Shown piece after piece: positions 1 to 7,822 of a stretch of 51,604 bases of DNA. The stretch lies in assembly GCA_035515795.1 (NCBI GenBank), contig DATJAY010000038.1, positions 1 through 51,604 of the forward strand, written 5' to 3'. This DNA is from Candidatus Acidiferrales bacterium (lineage in GTDB: Bacteria > Bacteroidota > Ignavibacteria > Kryptoniales > JAKASW01). The translations under genes were made by a program, and so were the position numbers. Within the stretch, counting starts at the first letter, position 1; every line of letters begins with the position of its first letter. The notes below the pieces were generated by a model that made no database searches, was not told the origin of the DNA, and saw only the letters and a program-made list of their open reading frames with translations.

Positions 1-1
1 C

Positions 2-133
2 GATTTTGGCGTCGGGTCTGGATTTCTAACCTTTGTTGCAGGCAACCGGGGTCAAAAGATTTTTCTAGATAACCAATTGGTTCCGGCAACGGTGCCGGTC
101 CGTTATGTCCAACTAAACAGTCATCCATTATGA
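2..133 (+). CDS. C-terminal end of a PstS-like substrate-binding protein (partial)
   Basis: An open frame runs from the window edge to a TGA at 131-133, giving 43 residues of a C-terminus. It contains the segments GSGFLTFVAG, GQKIFL and LVPATVPVR, which resemble the end of phosphate-type (PstS-like) periplasmic binding proteins, where a helix ending in GQ(K/R)I is followed by a strand with VP..(M/V)PVR. The stop overlaps the ATG of the next gene as ATGA, so the two are probably translationally coupled. The 5' part lies outside the window. In this family such proteins may bind phosphate, but the ligand cannot be read from this fragment. The identification rests on a short remembered family signature. 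Confidence 0.5.
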   Translation, partial: DFGVGSGFLTFVAGNRGQKIFLDNQLVPATVPVRYVQLNSHPL

Positions 134-1848
134 AAAAATTGCATTTGTATGTCCTATTAGTCGTCGCGGTTAACTTAGTTACCTTTGTATGGATCCCTTC
201 GGGACAGGTTTTCGCGCAGGATCAGTTGAACCATGGTGCCAGTCTTCTCGATAATAAGGATTGCGCCGGAGCGCTGCCTTATCTTGTGAAGGCAGTCGCC
301 GCCGAGCCAAAATCCGAGAAAGCAAATCTCTACCTCGGGAATGCCTATCTATGTCTCGGAAAGTTGGATAGTGCGGAATTGTATTTGACAAAGACGATTC
401 AGATAAACGACGAATCGGCGCCGGCATACTATGGTTTGGGCAGAGTTCTGCAGCAGAAGAAAAAATATGCGGATGCCCTTAAGAATTTAGAGTCCGCCAT
501 AAACTATGATGCCAAGAATGTGGGCTACGTGGTTGCGCTTGGACAGATTTACTTGGATGCGGACTCGTTGGACTTGGCGACGCAGGCTTTTTACAAGGCA
601 AAGGACATGAACGATAAAGACCCGCGCGCCTTTGAGGGGATCGGTGACGTTTATCGCAAACAAAACATTTTCGAGACGGCGATAGATAATTATAAATCTG
701 CAATCCAATTGGATTCTATGAACATACCGCTCCGGTTGAAGCTCGCCAATACTTACATGCAGGACAACAACGGCGGTGCGGCTTACGAGGAATTTGCAAA
801 GATATCCAAACTTGCGCCAAACAATCCCGATGCACAATACCAAGCTGGCGAGCTCCTTTATATCAACAAACGGTATCACGATGCTTTTACTTTCCTTGAA
901 AAATATCACCAGCTTGCTCCGAGCAATGATAAAGCACTTCTACAACTTTGCGAAAGTGCAATAAAAGGCGGGTTCTACCCCGAAGCGATAAAGTACAATC
1001 AGGAATACCTTTCGCGCTATCCTAAATCAGTTGATGCCAAGAAAAATCTCGGCGCAGCATTTTATTTTGTGAAAAAATACTCGGATTCATATAATACGTT
1101 CAAATCGCTTCCCATTGACTCTCTTGCCATAAATGATCTTGTGAGGTTCGGGATGTCTGCAAACGCTGTCCATGATACGGTTGCTTCAATAGATGCTTTG
1201 ACGCGCGCCGTAACAAAGGATACAACCCTTTCCCAAATTGAGAACTTATTGGCCGGGCTTTTGTTCGCCGACAAGAGATATGAAGATGCGATAACGCACT
1301 TCAAGAAACACCTTGCCGCGGAGCCTAAGGATGCTGGGGCCTGGCTTAACATGGGGTTGTGCTCTTTCATTCTCAAAGACTACGATAATGCAATTGAGGC
1401 ATTACGAAACGTGACACGTCTGAAGCCCGATAACGTTCAAGGATGGCTCTGGCTTGGCCGCTCTTATGTTTTTGCCGACTCGCTTCCCGAAGCGAAAGGT
1501 GTTTATGAAAATGTCATAAAGATCGCAAAGGATGATACGTCTGCGGACAATCCACAAGTGATGAGTGAGTCATACAGGCAAGTGGCTTATTCACAGATTA
1601 TTCCTGGCACAAAGCTCCAAAAGGACAACCCGGATGCGGCAAAAAAATATTATAATGATGCCCTGCCGAATTTACTCCTGGCGTTGAAGTATGATTCGAA
1701 AGATACAAAGACGCACATTCTGCTTGCACAGGTTTTTGCACTCTTGGGTAAGATGGATGATGCATGCAGGGAGTTAAAGAATGTTTTGAAGTCTGACCCC
1801 AAAAACGAACAGATGCTGAAGCTCCAGAAATCATTGAATTGCGAGTAG
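130..1848 (+). CDS. Secreted tetratricopeptide-repeat (TPR) protein
   Basis: This 572-residue protein starts with a signal peptide (charged MKK, hydrophobic core, likely cleavage after VFA near residue 29) and is then almost entirely TPR-type helical pairs. Repeats with the A/G-Y-Y/L-G-L-G and P-x-x pattern are visible from about residue 35 to the C-terminus (for example around residues 60-75, 95-110, 385-425 and 530-565). TPR solenoids bind other proteins; the partner is unknown. The ATG overlaps the stop of the upstream PstS-like gene (ATGA), and there is no separate Shine-Dalgarno sequence, so translation is probably coupled. A hairpin with a T-rich tail follows at 1863-1904. It probably acts in the periplasm or at the outer membrane. 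Confidence 0.8.
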   Translation: MKKLHLYVLLVVAVNLVTFVWIPSGQVFAQDQLNHGASLLDNKDCAGALPYLVKAVAAEPKSEKANLYLGNAYLCLGKLDSAELYLTKTIQINDESAPAYYGLGRVLQQKKKYADALKNLESAINYDAKNVGYVVALGQIYLDADSLDLATQAFYKAKDMNDKDPRAFEGIGDVYRKQNIFETAIDNYKSAIQLDSMNIPLRLKLANTYMQDNNGGAAYEEFAKISKLAPNNPDAQYQAGELLYINKRYHDAFTFLEKYHQLAPSNDKALLQLCESAIKGGFYPEAIKYNQEYLSRYPKSVDAKKNLGAAFYFVKKYSDSYNTFKSLPIDSLAINDLVRFGMSANAVHDTVASIDALTRAVTKDTTLSQIENLLAGLLFADKRYEDAITHFKKHLAAEPKDAGAWLNMGLCSFILKDYDNAIEALRNVTRLKPDNVQGWLWLGRSYVFADSLPEAKGVYENVIKIAKDDTSADNPQVMSESYRQVAYSQIIPGTKLQKDNPDAAKKYYNDALPNLLLALKYDSKDTKTHILLAQVFALLGKMDDACRELKNVLKSDPKNEQMLKLQKSLNCE

Positions 1849-1862
1849 AGATACTTACTAAC

Positions 1863-1904
1863 GGCTTTCTGATTAGACTGGGACTTACTCGGAAAGCCTT
1901 TCTT
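1863..1904 (+). terminator. Probable rho-independent terminator after the TPR gene
   Basis: A 7-bp inverted repeat (GGCTTTC at 1863-1869, GAAAGCC at 1892-1898) is followed directly by TTTCTT. The loop is long (22 bases), so it is weaker than a textbook terminator. Confidence 0.5.
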
Positions 1905-1929
1905 ATCAATTAACCGAAAATGAAACTTT

Positions 1930-1971
1930 TCCCGAAGGCCAAGAAGGAGTTCTTCCGGAATCCCTTCGGGA
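1930..1971 (+). promoter_or_regulatory. Stem-loop in the 5' leader of the pyrophosphatase gene
   Basis: A perfect 9-bp inverted repeat (TCCCGAAGG at 1930-1938, CCTTCGGGA at 1963-1971) encloses a second small hairpin (AAGAA at 1941-1945 with TTCTT at 1950-1954). It ends 11 bases before the ribosome-binding site at 1983. There is no T-run, so it is not a simple terminator. A role in mRNA stability or leader control is possible but untested. Confidence 0.35.
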
Positions 1972-1997
1972 GAGTTGTATAGAAAGGAGAAATCATA

Positions 1998-4124
1998 GTG
2001 GAGTTATCACTAATATTAACGATTAGCGTGCTTTCACTTTTGTTTGCGGTATATCTTGCTTTTAGAATTTTGAAACAGGATCGTGGAACGCCTGAGATGC
2101 AGAAGATTGGCAACGCGATCCAGCAGGGTGCTGAGGCATTTTTGAAAAGGCAATACTCTACGATAGGAATGTTGACGGTGTTGCTTGCCGCTATAATCTT
2201 TTTGCTCTACGCTTTTGTCAGGAAGCCCATGCCCAACGATCCTGTAGACCCGATAAAGATGGCGTCTTACACCGCACTTTCGTTTATTCTTGGAGCATTG
2301 TGCTCCGGAATTGCGGGGTTCATCGGGATGTTTGTTTCGGTGAGATCAAATTCGAGAACAGCGAATGCGTCGCTCAGTTCTCTCAATCGTGCACTTCAGA
2401 CCGCGATGCGGGGCGGTGCGGTGTCGGGATTGTTTGTGGTGGCGATGAGTCTACTCGGAGTCGGGGGACTCTTCGGAATATTGCAGTCTTTAGGTACACC
2501 GGTTGAAAAAATCCCGTTCATGATCGTCGGATTCGGATTTGGAGCGTCGTTCGTAGCGCTGTTTGCGCAGCTCGGCGGCGGAATTTATACAAAGGCTGCC
2601 GATGTCGGCGCCGATCTCGTTGGAAAAGTCGAGGCAGGAATTCCCGAGGATGATCCGCGGAACCCAGCGGTGATTGCAGACCTCGTCGGCGACAATGTCG
2701 GCGATTGCGCGGGTCGTGGTGCGGACCTTTTCGAATCAACCGCAGCTGAAAATATCGGGGCCATGATACTTGGCGTTGCCCTCTTTCCGTTCTTCGGCGT
2801 CAAAGGCGTTATGTTCCCGTTGGTAGTGCGTGCATTCGGTCTCATAGCGTCCATCATAGGTGTAATGTTTGTACGCACGCGTGAAGATGCTGATCCGATG
2901 GCAGCTTTGAACAAAGGTTATTATGTTGCCGCCTTTCTTGCAGCAGTCGGATTTTTCATCGGTTCAAAGTGGATGTTATATACCGACGCGGCTCCCAATG
3001 CGTGGATGAATTTCTTTGCCTGCGGCGTAGTCGGAATACTTACCAGCGTCGCTTTCGTTTACATTACACAATATTTCACGGAATACAAATACAGACCTGT
3101 CAGGTCAATCGCTGAAGCTTCCCAAACAGGTCCTGCGACGAACATCATTACCGGGTTTGCAGTCGGTCTTGAGTCAACATGGATGCCCGTCATTACGATC
3201 TCTATCGCTATCGTCGGATCATATTACCTCGGCCTTGCAACAGGAATTCCTAATGCAGGGCTGTTCGGAACTGCGGTTGCTACTATGGGAATGTTGGGAA
3301 CTGCAGCATATATTCTGGCTATGGACACGTTCGGCCCGATCACCGATAACGCCGGCGGGATTATTGAGATGAGCCACCAACCCGAAGAAGTGAGAAGAAA
3401 GACGGATCGACTCGATGCCATTGGAAACACGACAAAGGCGTTAACCAAAGGCTATGCGATCGGTTCTGCAGCGCTTGCTGCATTTCTTTTGTTCTCCGCT
3501 TACCTCGATGATGTCAATGTCCTCTTGAAAGAAAAAGGGCTTCCAGCATTGACTTCTGTGAATATTGCCAGGCCAGAAGTGTTCATCGGCGGGTTGCTTG
3601 GAGCTGCCCTGGTTTTTCTCTTCAGTTCACTTGCGATCAAAGCGGTCGGGAAAGCTGCTTATTTTGTCATAAATGATGTGCGGGCACAGTTCAAGGAGAA
3701 GCCGGGGATCCTGGCCGGGACAGAACAACCTGACTACGGTCGTACCGTGGATATTGTCACGCGTGGTGCCTTACGCAGCATGGTCGGACCCGGACTTCTT
3801 GCAGTCGGAACGCCGATTGCGGTCGGGATAGTTTTTAGATTGTTCAATGTCGGCGCAGAGGCGGTTGCTGCACTTCTTATGGTTGGAACAATCGCGGGCA
3901 TTTTAGTCGCGATACTTCTCAATAATGGCGGTGGTGCATGGGATAATGCGAAGAAATTTATCGAGACGGGTGCTTTCGGCGGCAAGCGCGGCGAGCCTCA
4001 CAAGGCAGCAGTTGTCGGCGATACAGTCGGCGATCCGTTCAAGGATACGGCAGGACCTTCGCTGCACGTTTTGATAAAACTTCTTGCGACGATCACGCTC
4101 GTGCTAGCCCCGCTGTTTGTGTAA
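1998..4124 (+). CDS. hppA: Membrane-bound proton-translocating pyrophosphatase (K+-independent type)
   Basis: The protein hydrolyses pyrophosphate and pumps protons across the cytoplasmic membrane. It has 708 residues, within the usual range, and about 16 hydrophobic segments. The catalytic loop DVGADLVGKVE lies at residues 202-212, followed by the acidic GDNVGDCAGRGADL stretch, with the matching C-terminal GDTVGDPFKDTAGPS motif near the end. The GNTTKA segment has Lys at residue 480, where K+-dependent enzymes have Ala, and Thr three residues later. By the known family rule this marks the K+-independent H+-pumping class. The start is GTG at 1998, supported by AAAGGAG at 1983-1989; no nearby ATG fits better. 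A strong terminator follows, so it is probably transcribed alone. It would recover energy from pyrophosphate made in biosynthesis. Confidence 0.96.
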   Translation: MELSLILTISVLSLLFAVYLAFRILKQDRGTPEMQKIGNAIQQGAEAFLKRQYSTIGMLTVLLAAIIFLLYAFVRKPMPNDPVDPIKMASYTALSFILGALCSGIAGFIGMFVSVRSNSRTANASLSSLNRALQTAMRGGAVSGLFVVAMSLLGVGGLFGILQSLGTPVEKIPFMIVGFGFGASFVALFAQLGGGIYTKAADVGADLVGKVEAGIPEDDPRNPAVIADLVGDNVGDCAGRGADLFESTAAENIGAMILGVALFPFFGVKGVMFPLVVRAFGLIASIIGVMFVRTREDADPMAALNKGYYVAAFLAAVGFFIGSKWMLYTDAAPNAWMNFFACGVVGILTSVAFVYITQYFTEYKYRPVRSIAEASQTGPATNIITGFAVGLESTWMPVITISIAIVGSYYLGLATGIPNAGLFGTAVATMGMLGTAAYILAMDTFGPITDNAGGIIEMSHQPEEVRRKTDRLDAIGNTTKALTKGYAIGSAALAAFLLFSAYLDDVNVLLKEKGLPALTSVNIARPEVFIGGLLGAALVFLFSSLAIKAVGKAAYFVINDVRAQFKEKPGILAGTEQPDYGRTVDIVTRGALRSMVGPGLLAVGTPIAVGIVFRLFNVGAEAVAALLMVGTIAGILVAILLNNGGGAWDNAKKFIETGAFGGKRGEPHKAAVVGDTVGDPFKDTAGPSLHVLIKLLATITLVLAPLFV

Positions 4125-4140
4125 GCTGGATTAGTGCTGT

Positions 4141-4157
4141 GAGGCATCCAAAGCCTC
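4141..4157 (+). other. Small hairpin downstream of hppA
   Basis: GAGGC at 4141-4145 and GCCTC at 4153-4157 form a 5-bp stem with a 7-base loop. It has no T-run and lies just before the strong terminator at 4176; it may protect the mRNA 3' end. Confidence 0.25.
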
Positions 4158-4175
4158 ATGATGTTGGAGTCAAAG

Positions 4176-4207
4176 GAGGCGACCCGTAGTGGCCGCCTCT
4201 TTTTTTA
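4176..4207 (+). terminator. Rho-independent terminator after hppA
   Basis: GAGGCG at 4176-4181 pairs with CGCCTC at 4194-4199, with two further C-G pairs inside. A run of seven or more T follows from 4200. This is a typical intrinsic terminator. Confidence 0.85.
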
Positions 4208-4293
4208 TTGCCACCGTGTGAAACCTTGGAATGTGCCAGCCGTAGATAGGTGTGTGGTTGTTTAACTCTGAAGTGATTGGAGAAGGAGACAAA

Positions 4294-5085
4294 ATGAAAA
4301 AGTTTGTATTACTAACTTCGACTTTCTTTCTTCTTGCCCTCTCAACTGCATCGGCAAGAACATATTCCAAGACGGAGGTGAGGACCTTCGATATTTCCCC
4401 GAACGGCAAAGTTGTCGTCGATAATGTGAACGGGGCAATCAAGGTTGAATCGTGGGACAAGGATCAGGTAATGCTGCAGGCGACAAAAACGGTGCGGGCG
4501 GGCGACCAGGAAGAAGCGGACGAATATTTAGATCGTCTCAGGATTGAAATTGACAATGAGAAAGACTATTTGGAAGTTCGCACTCATTATCCTCATGAGG
4601 GATGGGGTGGATTCTGGGATTGGCTTTTCCATGGCGGATCAAGATATGCCGGAGTAGAGTACGTCTTGAAAGTTCCCAAGTCAGTCAACCTTGAAGTCGA
4701 AACCACGAACGGAAACGTCGATGTCTCTTCCGTTGCGGGAGGAGTCAAAGCGGGCTCTACTAACGGTCAGGTCAATCTGAACGATGTCGGAAGAAGCGTG
4801 GATGGTTCGACTACCAACGGGGATATCAGTGCGTCTATCTCAGACGAAGTTGAATTCAGAGATCTGAAGTTAACGACAACCAACGGCTCTATAAATGTGT
4901 CATGTCCGGAAAATATAAACGCCGACGTTTCCGCGCATACGACGAACGGGAATATCAGTTCCGAATTTCCTGTCACTATCCAGGGGAGCTTCAACAATAA
5001 GTCGTTCGAAGGGCAGATAAACAAGGGCGGCAGCCACATTTATCTCCATACCACAAACGGCAGCATAGAAATCAACAAACGATAG
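4294..5085 (+). CDS. Secreted DUF4097-like protein with six TNG repeats
   Basis: This 263-residue protein has an N-terminal signal peptide (MKKFVLLTS and a hydrophobic stretch, likely cleaved near SASA at residues 18-21). The C-terminal half carries TNG six times (residues 138-140, 156-158, 174-176, 196-198, 217-219 and 254-256), each followed by a beta-strand-like segment. This is the pattern of DUF4097/adhesin-like right-handed beta-solenoids. The function is unknown; many relatives are exported or surface proteins near sensors. ATG at 4294 was preferred over an upstream in-frame start at 4252 because AGAAGGAG (4281-4288) sits just before it and the signal peptide begins there. It stands alone between two terminator-like hairpins. 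Confidence 0.75.
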   Translation: MKKFVLLTSTFFLLALSTASARTYSKTEVRTFDISPNGKVVVDNVNGAIKVESWDKDQVMLQATKTVRAGDQEEADEYLDRLRIEIDNEKDYLEVRTHYPHEGWGGFWDWLFHGGSRYAGVEYVLKVPKSVNLEVETTNGNVDVSSVAGGVKAGSTNGQVNLNDVGRSVDGSTTNGDISASISDEVEFRDLKLTTTNGSINVSCPENINADVSAHTTNGNISSEFPVTIQGSFNNKSFEGQINKGGSHIYLHTTNGSIEINKR

Positions 5086-5099
5086 CATATTCCTGATCG

Positions 5100-5145
5100 G
5101 CTGACCTTGCAGAGGTCTTGTGTCTCTTCAAGGTCAGCACTGTTT
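5100..5145 (+). terminator. Inverted repeat / probable terminator after the DUF4097-like gene
   Basis: A perfect 10-bp inverted repeat (GCTGACCTTG at 5100-5109, CAAGGTCAGC at 5129-5138) with a 19-base loop is followed by a short T-rich tract (ACTGTTTCT). The stem is strong but the T-run is poor. Confidence 0.5.
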
Positions 5146-5252
5146 CTCCTGCTAGCATCCTTTCATGTGCAATCTGAAACGCCAGAGCGGGCTCGTATAT
5201 TACCTTTTCTCACATTGTTTTTTCTTCCCCGTCTCGGTATTTTCCCTTCGGT

Positions 5253-6116
5253 ATGAGGAAGGTTCTTGGACGGATAATTACATTCGGAAGGATGATAAGG
5301 TTTTCACACACGCTTTTCGCGATGCCATTTGCGCTGACAAGCATTGTGATGGTTTCGTTTTCTCACAAAGTAACTCCGGACAAACTGCTCTGGATAATTG
5401 TCGCCATGGTCGGTGCGCGGTCGGCAGCAATGGGGTTTAACCGGATTGCAGACCGCGAGTACGATGCGAAGAATCCGCGGACGAGGCATAGGGAGCTTCC
5501 CACAAGACAGATTTCTCTTCGCGAGGCTTCTTTGTTCGTTACCTTCGCTGCGCTGGTCCTTGTCTTTGCCGCGCACGAGTTGAACTCGCTCTGTTTCTAC
5601 CTCTCACCCGTTGCGCTTGCAGTCGTTTTCTTTTACTCGCTCACGAAGAGATTCACATGGCTTTCTCACATTTTTCTCGGATTGGGAATGGGACTTGCGC
5701 CGGTCGGTGCGTGGCTGGGAATCGCCGGACAATTTTCCTCCGCTTCGATTTTGCTTGGATTGACCGTGGTGGCGTGGGGTGCGGGCTTTGACATAATTTA
5801 TTCCTGCCAGGATCTCGAATATGATGATGAAGTAAATCTCTATTCAATGCCGCGATCGTTGGGTGTGAGAAAAGCGTTGAGGGTTTCATCACTTCTTCAT
5901 TTCGTCGCGTTTGTGTTGCTGCTTTCCTTGAAATTTATTTTGCCACTTGGGAATATCTATCTGTTTGGACTTGCGCTGGTGGGACTCATGCTCGTCTATC
6001 AGCATCGGATCGTCAGGCCGGATGATCTGGACAGGATAAATATTGCTTTTTTCAATTTGAACGCATATCTGAGCGTAGGATTGTTCCTGTTTACGCTTAT
6101 AGATGTTATCGCATGA
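5253..6116 (+). CDS. UbiA-family prenyltransferase (MqnP/4-hydroxybenzoate polyprenyltransferase-like)
   Basis: This 287-residue integral membrane protein has about eight or nine hydrophobic helices. It carries the two aspartate motifs of UbiA enzymes: N63-RIA-D67-REY-D71 followed by KNPRTRHR, and D180-IIYSC-Q-D187-LEY-D191. These bind Mg2+ and the polyprenyl diphosphate. The N-terminal RFSHTLFAMPFAL segment matches the bacterial subgroup often annotated as 4-hydroxybenzoate polyprenyltransferase. In organisms that make menaquinone by the futalosine route this subgroup includes MqnP. Which quinone is made here cannot be told from the window. ATG at 5253 has no clear Shine-Dalgarno sequence. 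The next gene starts 48 bases later, so co-transcription is likely. Confidence 0.85.
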   Translation: MRKVLGRIITFGRMIRFSHTLFAMPFALTSIVMVSFSHKVTPDKLLWIIVAMVGARSAAMGFNRIADREYDAKNPRTRHRELPTRQISLREASLFVTFAALVLVFAAHELNSLCFYLSPVALAVVFFYSLTKRFTWLSHIFLGLGMGLAPVGAWLGIAGQFSSASILLGLTVVAWGAGFDIIYSCQDLEYDDEVNLYSMPRSLGVRKALRVSSLLHFVAFVLLLSLKFILPLGNIYLFGLALVGLMLVYQHRIVRPDDLDRINIAFFNLNAYLSVGLFLFTLIDVIA

Positions 6117-6164
6117 TAAAGCCCGAATCGGTAATTCATCTAATATCTCGGCGCACAATCTAAA

Positions 6165-7727
6165 ATGGGAAAAAAATATCACACGGACTCAGGGATCGAT
6201 ATAAAACAGGTTTACTCCGCCGGAGATTTTAATTATCAGGAAAAATCAGGTTTTCCGGGAGAGTATCCATATACTCGCGGCGTTTATGAGACGATGTATC
6301 GCGGCAAACTCTGGACCATGCGCCAATATGCGGGGTTCGGTGGGGCGGAAGAATCGAATAGACGATACAAATACCTGCTTGATCAGGGAATAACGGGACT
6401 TTCGGTGGCCTTTGACTTGCCGACGCAGATGGGGTATGACTCGGACCATCCACTTGCCGAAGGCGAGGTCGGAAGAGCGGGGGTCGCGATCGATTCGCTC
6501 GACGATATGGAATGGCTTTTTAACGGTATTAACCTTGAAAAAGTCGCGACTTCGATGACGATTAACGCAACAGCAGCAGTTCTTCTTGGGATGTACATTG
6601 CGGTCGCGAAGAAGCAGGGCGTCGACCTCGCAAAAATTTCAGGAACCGTGCAAAATGATATTTTGAAGGAATATATTGCCCGCGGAACATATATATATCC
6701 GCCGGAGCCGTCGCTGCGTCTGGTCGCAGATGTTTTCTCCTATTGCGCCGGAAATCTTCCAAGATGGAACGCCATTTCGATCAGCGGATATCACATCCGA
6801 GAGGCTGGCGCTACCGCGGTACAGGAGCTTTCATTCACCCTTGCGAATGCAATATCCTACGTAGAAGCGGCGTTGAAAAGAGGTTTAAGCTTTGATGAAT
6901 TCGGCCGGCAGCTTTCGTTCTTCTTCAACGCACACAATGATTTCTTTGAGGAGGTAGCGAAGTTCCGCGCCGCACGCCGTATTTGGTCAAAGATAGCAAA
7001 AGAGAGATTCAAAGCGAAAAACGCCGATGCGATGAAGCTTCGTTTCCATGCGCAGACGGGCGGGTCGACCCTGACGGCGCAGCAGATCGACAACAACGTG
7101 GTGCGCACTGCCATTCAGGCTCTAGCTGCAGTCATCGGCGGATGTCAATCGCTCCATACGAACAGCAGAGATGAGGCGCTCGCACTGCCGACGGAAGATT
7201 CCGTTCGAATCGCGCTGCGGACTCAACAGATCATGGCACACGAGATCGGTGCTACCAACACAATCGACCCCTTTGGAGGCTCGTACTTTGTCGAGACCCT
7301 TACTGATGAGATCGAGGAAAAAGTGAGGGAATATCTTGATAAGATTGAATCGATGGGCGGGGCGGTCAAGGCGATCGAAGCGCGATTTTTTCAGGATGAG
7401 ATTGCGAAAAGTGCTTATGAATATCAGCGTGCAATCGAAAGAAAAGAGAAAATAATTGTTGGAGTGAACGAGTACGTGACAGATGAAAAAGGGGAACGAA
7501 GGATTTTCGAGCTTGATGCTCACGTGAGGGATGAGCAGATAGAAAGGTTGAGAAGGTTAAAAGGGAAAAGGGACGGCAAGAAAGTGAAAAGGAGTTTGGA
7601 GAAATTGAAGCAAGAAGCAAGGGGCAACGGCAATCTGATGCCGGCGATAATTGATGCGGTGGAAAATTATGCGACTCTTGGAGAAACTTCTGACGCATTG
7701 AGGGAAGTTTGGGGAGTCCAGAGTTGA
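6165..7727 (+). CDS. Methylmalonyl-CoA mutase large (catalytic) subunit, stand-alone
   Basis: This 520-residue protein matches the acyl-CoA-binding TIM-barrel domain of adenosylcobalamin-dependent mutases that interconvert methylmalonyl-CoA and succinyl-CoA. Visible motifs are [55 protein letters not shown] and [13 protein letters not shown], ending in REVWG. The Tyr of RQYAGF and the Arg of PSLR, which hold the substrate carboxylate in known mutases, are both present; this favours methylmalonyl-CoA over isobutyryl-CoA. The C-terminal cobalamin-binding domain with its DxHxxG motif is absent, as in two-subunit enzymes, so a separate small subunit must be encoded elsewhere. It follows the UbiA-like gene by 48 bases. 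The ATG has no clear Shine-Dalgarno sequence. Confidence 0.93.
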   Translation: MGKKYHTDSGIDIKQVYSAGDFNYQEKSGFPGEYPYTRGVYETMYRGKLWTMRQYAGFGGAEESNRRYKYLLDQGITGLSVAFDLPTQMGYDSDHPLAEGEVGRAGVAIDSLDDMEWLFNGINLEKVATSMTINATAAVLLGMYIAVAKKQGVDLAKISGTVQNDILKEYIARGTYIYPPEPSLRLVADVFSYCAGNLPRWNAISISGYHIREAGATAVQELSFTLANAISYVEAALKRGLSFDEFGRQLSFFFNAHNDFFEEVAKFRAARRIWSKIAKERFKAKNADAMKLRFHAQTGGSTLTAQQIDNNVVRTAIQALAAVIGGCQSLHTNSRDEALALPTEDSVRIALRTQQIMAHEIGATNTIDPFGGSYFVETLTDEIEEKVREYLDKIESMGGAVKAIEARFFQDEIAKSAYEYQRAIERKEKIIVGVNEYVTDEKGERRIFELDAHVRDEQIERLRRLKGKRDGKKVKRSLEKLKQEARGNGNLMPAIIDAVENYATLGETSDALREVWGVQS

Positions 7728-7822
7728 TTGCACGTTGCCTTCGAGATCGGATCCTCTCGATGCCGAGAAATTCATTGACACAGTGTGAAGCCGCACATAA
7801 ATTGTGACAAAAAATTATTGAA

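Noticed and set aside
7741-7760. Inverted repeat TCGAGA/TCTCGA after the mutase gene
   Set aside because: A 6-bp stem without a T-run; not convincing as a terminator.
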